Below the pieces are notes generated by a model, which searched no databases, was not told the origin of the DNA, and saw nothing but the letters and a program-made list of their open reading frames with translations. Both the position numbers and the translations under genes were made by a program. DNA of 5,953 nucleotides, taken from assembly GCA_017466495.1 (NCBI GenBank), contig JAFTUB010000050.1:1-5953 (forward strand). The letters run 5' to 3'. Source of the stretch: Clostridia bacterium. GTDB taxonomy: Bacteria > Bacillota > Clostridia > Oscillospirales > CAG-272. Of the stretch, positions 1 through 5,913 are shown in pieces (position 1 is the stretch's first letter; every line of letters begins with the position of its first letter).

Positions 1-146
1 AGCAGGGTCACATCCGGATAGGTTTCGTTCCGTTCCCATTTGCTGACCGCCTGGAAGCTCACGCCCAGACGCTCCGCCAGCATCTCCTGGGAAAGCGACT
101 TCTCCCGTCGGTATCTTCTGATGTTTTCTCCGATTTTCAGATTCAT
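1..146 (-). CDS. XRE-family HTH transcriptional regulator, N-terminal fragment cut by window edge
   Basis: The first 48 codons of a DNA-binding regulator are visible; the rest lies beyond base 1. The protein starts MNLKIGENIRRYRREKSLSQ and continues through a typical Cro/C1-type helix-turn-helix: LSQEMLAERLGV is the scaffold helix and turn, and SFQAVSKWERN is the recognition helix, followed by the usual Y-P-D-V-T-L that begins the fourth helix. The ATG at 144-146 is preceded by an AGAGG ribosome binding site (152-156) at five-nucleotide spacing, which supports the start. A promoter lies about 40 nt upstream. The family binds short palindromic operators, and many members in Clostridia carry a sensor or membrane domain after the HTH, but that part cannot be seen here. 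Family assignment is confident; target and C-terminal domain are unknown. Confidence 0.9.
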   Translation of the reverse strand, partial: MNLKIGENIRRYRREKSLSQEMLAERLGVSFQAVSKWERNETYPDVTL

Positions 147-191
147 CGTAACCTCTCATCAATTTTATTCAGCGGCGCCTGCTGTATCTGT

Positions 192-220
192 ATTATATCA
201 CACCCACACCCGGGATACAA
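192..220 (-). promoter_or_regulatory. Promoter of the truncated XRE gene
   Basis: On the minus strand a perfect TATAAT (192-197) is preceded by TGA, giving an extended -10, and by TTGTAT (215-220) as a weak -35 at 17-bp spacing. Transcription would start near 185, leaving a leader of roughly 40 nt before the ATG at 146. The -10 region and its flanks nearly match the isomerase promoter at 1328-1343. Confidence 0.75.
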
Positions 221-287
221 TAACCCGCTCCTTGAACGCATTTCCACTTCCGGTTGAATTTTTCCGCCGCACAGCCCCCAAAAGAAC

Positions 288-325
288 ATAAAAATTCCGC
301 ACACTCCCGTGTGCGGAATTTTTAT
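288..325. terminator. Bidirectional Rho-independent terminator
   Basis: A perfect inverted repeat has two 17-bp arms (288-304 and 309-325) around a four-base loop. The stem has a GC-rich core (CCGCACAC/GTGTGCGG) and ends in A/T runs on the outer side of each arm, so either strand gives a hairpin followed by a U tract. It lies 22 nt after the isomerase stop codon and is best explained as that gene's terminator. It would also insulate against antisense transcription. Confidence 0.92.
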
Positions 326-347
326 GCAGGTCAAGCCTGCCGCCCGA

Positions 348-1271
348 TTATTCCTCGAAGAGATCGTAGGCCTCCAGGATCCACTTGGCGGTATCGTACA
401 GCATCGCCTCCATGTGCCGCTGCATGAACAGCTGGGGCTCGCTGAGCTTCAGGGGAACATCCTTGGCCTCGAAGCGTCTTCTCTTCCCCGTCCACTGGTT
501 ATAGCAGGTGAGGGTAGAGCTGCATTCCAAGGTGAAGTAGCCCTTGAAGCCCACATCGATGAGGGCGTGCATAATTTCATCATGGTTCATCCGGCCGCAG
601 AAGGGTGCAATGTGCTCGTCCTTGGCGCAGCGGTTATCGTTATAGTGGATGGCGTAGAGCTCGTCGCCAACCGCCAGAATATCCTCGTACTGGTTGCCTT
701 CGCAGTTTGCGTGACCGGTATCCCAACAGCCGTGGATCAGAGGATGGTCCACAAATTCGATGAACTCCCGCATATCTTTACCGCTGTTGATGAAATAACG
801 CTCACCCATGTTGGCCTTGGTGGAGTTTTCGCAGAGCACATTCACGCCGCAGCGCTCCATGGTGGGGAAGAGCTTTTCGTAGAACGCCTTATTCTGCACG
901 AACCATTCCTCTTTGGACAGGCCGTTTGCCATACCGTTATGTACAACGGTGTTCTTGATGCCCAGCACTTCGCAGATCTCAATGGAGCGCAGAGTTGCCT
1001 GCAGCAGGAACTCCACATGAGCCGGATCGGGGGAGAGGGGATTGCCGCCCTGGGAATGTGCCTGTGCGAAGGTCATGCCCAGCTCGTCGGCCAGTTCCTG
1101 CAGCTTCAGGACCTCGTCCTTCCAATTGTCCTGCATATATACGCAGGCGGGACTGAACCCGTACAGGCTCATGTCAATGTATCGGAAGCCCGCGCGGTGC
1201 AGCTCTCTGATGCGTTCTTCATCCGTTCTGCAGAAAAATCCAAAATCACCGGTTGTTGTTGCGATTTTCAT
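348..1271 (-). CDS. Sugar phosphate isomerase/epimerase-like TIM-barrel protein
   Basis: This 307-residue protein belongs to the xylose isomerase-like TIM-barrel (AP endonuclease 2) superfamily, whose members isomerise or epimerise sugars, ketoses or inositol derivatives using one or two divalent metal ions in the cytoplasm. Length fits the family. Likely metal ligands lie at the expected strand ends: Glu148 in VLCENS, Asp184 and His187 in CWDTGHAN, His209 in AIHYND, and Glu249 in FTLECS; His72 (AHS) and His111 (VVHNG) probably also line the active site. There is no signal peptide. The second of two adjacent ATGs (1269-1271) is chosen because it lies six nt from a GGGAGG ribosome binding site; the first (1272-1274) would be only three nt away and adds one Met. 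The gene has its own promoter and terminator, so it is probably monocistronic. No kinase, dehydrogenase or transporter is adjacent, so the substrate cannot be named; superfamily confidence is high. Confidence 0.9.
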   Translation of the reverse strand: MKIATTTGDFGFFCRTDEERIRELHRAGFRYIDMSLYGFSPACVYMQDNWKDEVLKLQELADELGMTFAQAHSQGGNPLSPDPAHVEFLLQATLRSIEICEVLGIKNTVVHNGMANGLSKEEWFVQNKAFYEKLFPTMERCGVNVLCENSTKANMGERYFINSGKDMREFIEFVDHPLIHGCWDTGHANCEGNQYEDILAVGDELYAIHYNDNRCAKDEHIAPFCGRMNHDEIMHALIDVGFKGYFTLECSSTLTCYNQWTGKRRRFEAKDVPLKLSEPQLFMQRHMEAMLYDTAKWILEAYDLFEE

Positions 1272-1277
1272 CATATT

Positions 1278-1283
1278 CCTCCC
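1278..1283 (-). promoter_or_regulatory. Ribosome binding site of the isomerase gene
   Basis: GGGAGG on the minus strand lies six nt before the ATG at 1271 and three nt before the ATG at 1274. It decides in favour of the inner start. Confidence 0.8.
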
Positions 1284-1298
1284 ATGTTACGCAAAAAT

Positions 1299-1316
1299 CC
1301 AGAACAAGCCTTCTGG
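1299..1316 (-). other. Small hairpin in the isomerase leader, followed by a U run
   Basis: In the predicted leader of about 54 nt, CCAGAA and TTCTGG form a 6-bp stem around a six-base loop. On the minus strand the stem is followed directly by ATTTTTG. The layout resembles a weak terminator or attenuator, but the stem is short and half A/T, so it may be fortuitous. It is too small to be a recognised riboswitch. Confidence 0.3.
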
Positions 1317-1331
1317 TGCTTTGACACCTGT

Positions 1332-1360
1332 ATTGTATCACACAAGCCAAATAATGTCAA
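1332..1360 (-). promoter_or_regulatory. Near-consensus promoter of the isomerase gene
   Basis: A perfect -35 TTGACA (1355-1360) and a -10 TACAAT (1332-1337) are separated by exactly 17 bp, and a TGA precedes the -10. Transcription should start near 1325. It begins 45 nt after the lipase-like gene stops, so the isomerase is expressed independently of that operon, although read-through is possible because no terminator is visible between them. Confidence 0.88.
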
Positions 1361-1405
1361 GAAAAGTTCGCGCCCCGGATGAAAGCTTTTTTGCCCCTGC
1401 GGGCA

Positions 1406-2734
1406 TCAAAGTCCGCGCTCCCGCAGGTCGCTGACCAGGTCGGTATAGAATGCGCGGACATCGAAGTCCGGCAGATTTTCGCGGTTGAGGTCGATCACAT
1501 CTCCATGGGAGATACCCCTCTCCCCCTCGGTGCGGAGAAGGGTGTATTTCTCCCCCCAGGCAAAGGAGGCTTCCCCCACCAGCCCGTCGTTTTCTCCATC
1601 GAAGTTTTTGACATAGCGATAGGACAGATTCAGCGGGAACTGCCCTTTCCGGGGATGGCCCAGCACCGAGCCCACACTTTGGGCGTATATCCCCTCGGGG
1701 AAGGTCAGCAGCTCGTTGCGCTTTCGGCATTCCTCCGCCGTGAGGTCCCGCACCGCCGCCAGAAAATCGGGGGTTTCGTCCCCCAGCGCCCGCAGGGTCA
1801 CATTGTAGGCATCTGCCACCTTCAGCTTGATCTTCTCGGGAATGGCGTACAGCAGCTTTTCGGCAAACAGGCACCCTCTGTGTGGGGTGTTCACCGTGGT
1901 CAGGGATGCCACATAGGGGGCGCTTCCGAATTCGGAGATGGCGTAGCGGCAATCCAGCCCGCCCTTGGAATGCGCGATAATATTGACCTTCTCACACCCC
2001 GACCGCTCCACAATCAGCTTGATCCGTGCGGCCAGCTCCCTTGCACTTTCCTTCACCGTCAGTGCCGACTGGTGCTTCCCGTAATGGATGGTGGCACCGT
2101 GCAATTCCAGGGTATGGGGCACTCTGCCCCAGTAGTTGAACAGCCGGCTGTCCCGGAAAAACACCCCGTGCACTAAGATGATGGGATATTTCGTCCGACA
2201 GATATCCGCCAGGGCGGGATCGGAGGCGATGCGCTCCCGCTCAATCTCAAACTCCACCTCATCCGACGTGATGCCGATGATGCGGGTCAAAACGAGCAGA
2301 TTCAGAATGGGAATCATGCCGCACATCGCCCCTGCCACCCGCCATTTGATCCCCATTTGCGTGGAGGTGAAATACACGCACAAAATACCGTTCCAAAAGA
2401 ACAGCGCCGAGGAGACCACACAGAACAGCATACTGAACAGCAGATCGGCATATCTCGCGGGAAGCAGGCAAAACGCCAGTACCCCGTGCCAGACAAGGGA
2501 GGGAATCAGGGAGAAGGCAAAAAGAGCAAGCAGCACCGTGCCGTGATTGCACAGCTTGAGGCGCAGCTGCCGCGTGCCGGCCGGGCGCATGCCCGGCAGG
2601 ATATTCAGCGCAAGGAAAAGCGGCAGAATCAAAATAAGCAGATACGGGCACGCCCGGATAAGCAAATAGCTGTTGAACACCGCACTGATCAGGGCAAAAT
2701 AAAGAATATTCAGCGGTGTGATATATCTTCTCAT
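1406..2734 (-). CDS. Membrane-anchored lipase/esterase-like alpha/beta hydrolase
   Basis: This 442-residue protein has two parts. Residues 1-155 hold about five hydrophobic helices (roughly 8-26, 28-46, 66-91, 98-122, 133-153). Positive charges lie at the N-terminus, in the 47-65 loop and near 130, which places the C-terminal part outside the cell. Residues about 183-442 are an alpha/beta hydrolase resembling Gram-positive lipases: strand and oxyanion region IILVHG (185-190), nucleophile elbow AHSKGG with Ser256 (an A-H-S-K-G variant of GxSxG), Asp383 in ENDGLV, and His410 in GISHGD, giving a complete Ser-Asp-His triad. Such enzymes hydrolyse acyl esters of lipids or acylated sugars. The ATG at 2732-2734 is preferred over an upstream TTG at 2755 because an AAGGAA site lies seven nt before it. 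It follows the deacetylase gene by 42 nt with no promoter or terminator in the gap, so co-transcription is likely. The substrate is unknown. Confidence 0.87.
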   Translation of the reverse strand: MRRYITPLNILYFALISAVFNSYLLIRACPYLLILILPLFLALNILPGMRPAGTRQLRLKLCNHGTVLLALFAFSLIPSLVWHGVLAFCLLPARYADLLFSMLFCVVSSALFFWNGILCVYFTSTQMGIKWRVAGAMCGMIPILNLLVLTRIIGITSDEVEFEIERERIASDPALADICRTKYPIILVHGVFFRDSRLFNYWGRVPHTLELHGATIHYGKHQSALTVKESARELAARIKLIVERSGCEKVNIIAHSKGGLDCRYAISEFGSAPYVASLTTVNTPHRGCLFAEKLLYAIPEKIKLKVADAYNVTLRALGDETPDFLAAVRDLTAEECRKRNELLTFPEGIYAQSVGSVLGHPRKGQFPLNLSYRYVKNFDGENDGLVGEASFAWGEKYTLLRTEGERGISHGDVIDLNRENLPDFDVRAFYTDLVSDLRERGL

Positions 2735-2741
2735 GGCGCAC

Positions 2742-2747
2742 TTCCTT
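2742..2747 (-). promoter_or_regulatory. Ribosome binding site of the lipase-like gene
   Basis: AAGGAA on the minus strand lies seven nt before the ATG at 2734. The alternative TTG start at 2755 would place this site inside the coding region, so the site fixes the start at 2734. Confidence 0.75.
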
Positions 2748-2776
2748 TCAGACAAATACTTCGATGCATCGGCAGT

Positions 2777-4363
2777 TTACTGCAGGTCAAGGGTCACTTC
2801 GCTGCCGGGGGCCAGGTCAAGGCAGGCATAAACACGCCCCTCCTCTTCCACGGTAGGCAGCACTGTACCGTCCAGCGAGGCGGCCGTCTTCCCGGCGGGA
2901 AGCTGAACCCGCACCGTCAGCGGCAGGCAGTAGATCTCCGCATCCTCGCGGCAGGAAAGCGACACCACAACCCGGTCGTTCCCCACCTGATATGCCTCCA
3001 CCGAGGAAGTGGACCATTCGATGGCATAGAGGAAGGCATCGGTGAGATTGGCCACCCAGACCTTGTTTTCCGCCGAAAGCTGCTCGGTATAAGCGAACAG
3101 CGCATCAGCCTGGGAATTAAAAATATAGTGTCCGCTCCCCACATGGGTGTCGGGACGGATGGTGTGGATACAGAACGCCGCCCAGGCGTTGTTTTCCACC
3201 GCCGCGTCAATGTAGTCGGTCCAATATTCGATTCCCTCCGCCAGGCATTCCTCGGGGGTGGATTTCCCCTTTTCGGTCTTCACCCCGGGACTGGTGTTAT
3301 AATGCTGAACCATGTAGGATTTGAGGAAAAATCGCGCATCCGCGTTCCCGAAGTCAGTAAAGGAATTGAGCATGGTCTCGGGCTTGTCGGGATGGGTATA
3401 GGTTCCCCGCGCACCGATGAACGCCCCGGAGTTCTGCATATTGTCCCAAAATCCGGGGATAGCGGTCAGCCCCTGCCCCTCGTGGGTCAGGCCCGGGCGG
3501 ACAAACACCAGCCCGCGCTGTCCCAGCTCGCGAATAATCTGATTGGAGCCCCAAAATTCCTTGGACACATTCCCCCGGGGGAAGGCCTCCGAGGTCACTG
3601 TCTTTCCGTTGGACAGGCGGAAATCAAACGTCCCACCCGCGTCGCTCTCTCCCCAGTACCTGTGGGTGTGGGAATGGCTGACCGCCTCAAAGCCGTCGCG
3701 GCCGTACTTGTGCAGCATTTTGTCCCAGAAATTCCAGTTGGCATTGTTCTTGGAATACACATAGTTCCCGTTTTCATCCTTAAGGTATTCGGGAACGCCG
3801 TCGCCCCCCTCCACCGTTTTGAAGGTGGCCAGGTCTTCCGTAACCAAGGCAAAACTGGCGGCAAGGGAGGGATACTTTGCGGCCATATTCCTGATCACCG
3901 AAACCGCCGTTTGCTGATCGCCGTCATCGATGACATAGGTCACCGTGGCATTGGCACCATTGTGATTGACCACACGGCCCTCCAGTGCCACGCAGGCATC
4001 CAGGGTATATACCCTTTGATTTTCGCCGTTTTTGCTCGTCACCGTAACCGTCACGGATGCGCCGTTCTGCGTCACTGCCACCGCTGCGCCTTCCTGCGCA
4101 GCCACCGCCTCCACCGCCATGGACTCGGCATTTTCCACAGAGAAGGTGTACGCGGTGTTATCGGGGTCGAAGTCGGGCAGGGGCATCCCATTGACCGCAA
4201 GCTGCAGAAGCCGCGCGTCGCCTGCTGCGGGATCGGTATCTGCCGGCCGGGACGCTTCTTCCCCGGCTGCCGTGGTGATACTCTTCCCCGAGGGCACCGT
4301 TCCGCCACAGGACGAAGCAAAGATCATGGCCAAAGCCAACCCAAGCAAAAACATTTTTTTCAT
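2777..4363 (-). CDS. Secreted lipoprotein with cadherin-like and NodB-type polysaccharide deacetylase domains
   Basis: This 528-residue protein is probably a lipoprotein on the outer face of the membrane. MKKMFLLGLALAMIFASSC has a basic start, a hydrophobic core and a lipobox-like ASSC ending at Cys19. A low-complexity linker (about 20-48) leads to a cadherin-like beta-sandwich domain (about 51-121, with LQLAVNGMPLPDFDPDNTAY). Residues about 137-450 resemble NodB/carbohydrate esterase 4 deacetylases, metal enzymes that remove acetyl groups from glycans. Motif 1 is IDDGD (Asp146 base, Asp147 metal ligand), motif 2 is HSHTH (His230 and His234), VRPG (288-291) may be motif 3, and IHT with His400 is the usual late His. 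A beta-rich tail (about 455-528) follows. About 80 residues separate motifs 1 and 2, longer than usual, pointing to an insertion. The ATG has an AAGGAGG site six nt upstream. The gene heads a likely operon with the lipase-like gene. Fold is confident; peptidoglycan, capsule or dietary glycan are all possible substrates. Confidence 0.87.
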   Translation of the reverse strand: MKKMFLLGLALAMIFASSCGGTVPSGKSITTAAGEEASRPADTDPAAGDARLLQLAVNGMPLPDFDPDNTAYTFSVENAESMAVEAVAAQEGAAVAVTQNGASVTVTVTSKNGENQRVYTLDACVALEGRVVNHNGANATVTYVIDDGDQQTAVSVIRNMAAKYPSLAASFALVTEDLATFKTVEGGDGVPEYLKDENGNYVYSKNNANWNFWDKMLHKYGRDGFEAVSHSHTHRYWGESDAGGTFDFRLSNGKTVTSEAFPRGNVSKEFWGSNQIIRELGQRGLVFVRPGLTHEGQGLTAIPGFWDNMQNSGAFIGARGTYTHPDKPETMLNSFTDFGNADARFFLKSYMVQHYNTSPGVKTEKGKSTPEECLAEGIEYWTDYIDAAVENNAWAAFCIHTIRPDTHVGSGHYIFNSQADALFAYTEQLSAENKVWVANLTDAFLYAIEWSTSSVEAYQVGNDRVVVSLSCREDAEIYCLPLTVRVQLPAGKTAASLDGTVLPTVEEEGRVYACLDLAPGSEVTLDLQ

Positions 4364-4408
4364 AGCAGCCCTCCTTCAGCATCGGGCAAGCGTCTTTCTT
4401 TGGTTTAT

Positions 4409-4437
4409 ATCATATCATGAAAGGAAAGCAATGTCAA
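4409..4437 (-). promoter_or_regulatory. Promoter of the deacetylase-lipase operon
   Basis: A perfect -35 TTGACA (4432-4437) and a -10 TATGAT (4409-4414) with an upstream TGA are separated by 17 bp on the minus strand. Transcription would start near 4402, giving a leader of about 40 nt. The -35 lies 48 nt after the stop codon of the upstream XRE gene, and no terminator hairpin is visible between them. Confidence 0.87.
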
Positions 4438-4485
4438 CCGTGAAGATGCGCCGCCCAAAAGAGAAGCCGCCTTGCCCAAACTCAA

Positions 4486-5589
4486 CTATCCCAGCAGTGC
4501 CGCAAAATCCTCTCTCCCCCGAAGCGGGTCGAAAATCTCCAGCTTCAGCCTGTTTTTCAGCTGCTCGGGAATCGGAAGGTTCACATCATCCACCCCGTTG
4601 ATGACATAGGGCAGCATATTGTCCTGCACGAAATTCACGGACAGTCCCGCCAAGGCCCCGGAGGTGAAGCGCATCTCCCCGCCGGGGATCTTTTGGGCGT
4701 TCGCCATCATCGTCCGCAAATATTCCACCGCCTTGCCGCAATCGCCGGCCCGGACTGCAAATTCCGCCCGTTTCTGATAGATGCAGCATAGATTCTTGTG
4801 AAAATCAAGGTAATTTCCGTCCGGAAATGCCGTTTCGATCATCGTTTCTTCGGCATCCAGCGCGGCGATCCCATATGGCTCCCCGGACTCGGCAAACCAA
4901 TAAATCCGCGAAAGCGCAGCGCACAAATTGCGCAGCTGCCGGTACGCGCTCCACTTTCGGTACTCGGTCAGCCGATCCCCCTGCAGGCACAGCTCCATGG
5001 CTTTGTCCCGCGTCAGCGGCGCTTCCTGCGGAAACATTTCGGCATACTTCAAGGCCTCATCATGCCGGCCCATATTGGCATGGCAAACCATGGCATTCCA
5101 AATGGCTTTTTCTCTGATTTTGGTGTCCTCGCACTCCGCAATTACGGTATTATTGTGCTTGATTGCGCACTCCATCATTTCTGCGGAAAAAGGCGCCGTG
5201 GGATCGTCCTTGTACTCGCTGCAGTATGCCACATACATCTCGCACAACGCCAGCCACGAAAGGTACTTGTAGTCCGTGGGATACTCATTCACCGCCATGC
5301 GTGCCAGCTGATAGTTTTCTCTTGTGTCGTACTTCAGATGGTGGTCACAGCGCTCGTCAAATTCCGCACGCCTCTCATCAATTTCCTCCTGTTTGCCCCC
5401 CAGCAGCTCATCCGCCGACACCTGCAGGACTCTTGCCAGCGGCATGATCAGCGCAAGATCGGGGGCCGTGAGCCCGCACTCCCATTTTGATACCGCTTTA
5501 TCGGTCACACCGAGATGATCCGCCAAACGCTCCTGCGTCATGCCGTTCTTTTTTCTCAGCGCCTTGATCCGCTGTCCAATGTTGTTCAT
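4486..5589 (-). CDS. XRE-family transcriptional regulator with large TPR-like C-terminal region
   Basis: This 367-residue cytoplasmic regulator begins with a Cro/C1-type helix-turn-helix (about residues 4-62: IGQRIKALRKKNGMTQERLA, then GVTDKAVSKWECG as turn and recognition helix, ending in SADELLGG). Residues about 70-350 are rich in paired amphipathic helices (for example AIWNAMVCHANMGRHDEALKY and RAEFAVRAGDCGKAVEYLR) and look like degenerate tetratricopeptide repeats, which in related regulators bind a peptide or small ligand or mediate oligomerisation. The ATG at 5587-5589 is chosen over an in-frame ATG at 5682 because GAGG (5596-5599) lies six nt upstream, the promoter lies between the two, and the HTH normally starts within a few residues of the N-terminus. 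It sits directly upstream of the deacetylase-lipase operon in the same direction, so it could regulate that operon or itself; this is positional inference only. Confidence 0.9.
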   Translation of the reverse strand: MNNIGQRIKALRKKNGMTQERLADHLGVTDKAVSKWECGLTAPDLALIMPLARVLQVSADELLGGKQEEIDERRAEFDERCDHHLKYDTRENYQLARMAVNEYPTDYKYLSWLALCEMYVAYCSEYKDDPTAPFSAEMMECAIKHNNTVIAECEDTKIREKAIWNAMVCHANMGRHDEALKYAEMFPQEAPLTRDKAMELCLQGDRLTEYRKWSAYRQLRNLCAALSRIYWFAESGEPYGIAALDAEETMIETAFPDGNYLDFHKNLCCIYQKRAEFAVRAGDCGKAVEYLRTMMANAQKIPGGEMRFTSGALAGLSVNFVQDNMLPYVINGVDDVNLPIPEQLKNRLKLEIFDPLRGREDFAALLG

Positions 5590-5634
5590 CGTACACCTCG
5601 CAAAAATTAGTAAGCTCGGCCTTGCTTCGGTTAT

Positions 5635-5663
5635 AGTATAGCATATTCCCCCAAAGAGCACAA
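5635..5663 (-). promoter_or_regulatory. Promoter of the complete XRE gene
   Basis: On the minus strand an extended -10, TGC followed by TATACT (5635-5640), lies 17 bp from TTGTGC (5658-5663), a partial -35. Transcription would start near 5628 and leave a leader of about 40 nt. Confidence 0.7.
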
Positions 5664-5678
5664 CCCCCGCGTGGTCGG

Positions 5679-5707
5679 GCAAAACTCTCTCTGCGGGAGA
5701 GTTTTGC
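5679..5707. repeat. Inverted repeat, possible bidirectional terminator
   Basis: Two perfect 11-bp arms, 5679-5689 (GCAAAACTCTC) and 5697-5707 (GAGAGTTTTGC), flank a seven-base loop that can add a further pair or two. The arms carry A4 and T4 runs near their outer ends, as in compact bidirectional terminators, but the U run is short and within the stem. It lies 16 bp upstream of the XRE promoter, so it could stop transcription coming from the right. It may instead be a palindromic interspersed element. Confidence 0.55.
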
Positions 5708-5794
5708 GATGCGCCGTTTTTGCCTGTTCATTGAGCCGAAGCCAAAAAGCAGGCCGCGTTACGCTACTTCTCATAAGGATGTTTTGGGAATATG
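5708..5794. other. Intergenic stretch with no recognised gene
   Basis: No convincing coding sequence, RNA gene or promoter is seen here. The only structure is a weak 5-bp pairing, GCCTG at 5722-5726 with CAGGC at 5750-5754, which may extend the neighbouring palindrome cluster. An in-frame reading on the plus strand exists but runs straight through the palindromes and has no ribosome binding site. Confidence 0.5.
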
Positions 5795-5842
5795 GTAGGG
5801 GCGAACTGTGTTCGCCCGCGGGAGGCCGCAGGTCTCCCCTAC
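5795..5842. repeat. Compact palindromic element with two hairpins inside terminal inverted repeats
   Basis: The element starts with GTAGGGG (5795-5801) and ends with its reverse complement CCCCTAC (5836-5842). Inside are two hairpins: GGGCGAAC/GTTCGCCC (5799-5806 with 5810-5817, loop TGT), and GGGAGGCC/GGTCTCCC (5820-5827 with 5831-5838, loop GCA, one G-T pair). The arms overlap, so the terminal stem and the inner hairpins are alternative folds. From memory, elements beginning GTAGGGGCG and ending in CCCCTAC are dispersed in many gut Clostridia genomes; one copy in this window cannot prove repetition. Confidence 0.65.
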
Positions 5843-5858
5843 GGATACACATAACTTT

Positions 5859-5884
5859 CGGCAGAGATGTTGTTTTCTCTGCCG
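5859..5884. repeat. Inverted repeat overlapping a plus-strand promoter
   Basis: Perfect 9-bp arms CGGCAGAGA (5859-5867) and TCTCTGCCG (5876-5884) flank an eight-base spacer. The right arm and spacer cover the proposed -35 box and the upstream part of the spacer of the promoter at 5870-5898. It may be a regulator operator or a hairpin; no U run follows on the plus strand, so a plus-strand terminator is unlikely. Confidence 0.55.
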
Positions 5885-5898
5885 ATTTATGATATACT
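5870..5898 (+). promoter_or_regulatory. Outward-facing promoter at the right edge
   Basis: On the plus strand an extended -10, TGA followed by TATACT (5893-5898), lies 17 bp from TTGTTT (5870-5875), a partial -35. It would transcribe rightward out of the window, through the GC-rich element at 5914, toward a gene that is not visible. The -10 is good and the -35 is weak. Confidence 0.6.
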
Positions 5899-5913
5899 GG
5901 GGCTAACGAAAAG

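Noticed and set aside
309..1382. Plus-strand open frame of 357 codons opposite the isomerase
   Set aside because: It starts inside the terminator hairpin and ends beyond the isomerase promoter. The minus-strand reading has family motifs, a ribosome binding site, a promoter and a terminator, so this frame is an antisense shadow.
1393..1405. Hairpin TGCCC/GGGCA just after the lipase-like gene as a terminator
   Set aside because: On the minus strand the stem is followed by an A run, not a T run; on the plus strand the T run precedes it. It does not have the form of an intrinsic terminator in either direction.
1406..2755. Longer start (TTG at 2755) for the lipase-like gene
   Set aside because: The ribosome binding site AAGGAA at 2742-2747 lies between this TTG and the ATG at 2734, and fits the ATG. 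The seven extra residues have no support.
2761..2776. CGATGCATCG palindrome between the deacetylase and lipase-like genes as a terminator or operator
   Set aside because: It is only a 10-bp self-complementary site with no loop room and no T run, and nothing else supports a regulatory role.
2357..4420. Plus-strand open frame of 687 codons opposite the deacetylase and lipase-like genes
   Set aside because: It lies antisense to two genes with clear domains, is rich in Arg, Gly, His and Gln with no recognisable domain, and has no ribosome binding site. It is a shadow of GC-rich codon use on the other strand.
4486..5682. Longer start (ATG at 5682) for the XRE gene, adding 31 residues
   Set aside because: The start lies within the palindrome at 5679-5707 and upstream of the gene's own promoter, and the added residues are not typical of XRE proteins. 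The ATG at 5589 has a good GAGG site.
5671..5892. Plus-strand open frame of 73 codons
   Set aside because: It runs through three palindromic elements, has no ribosome binding site and no recognisable features.
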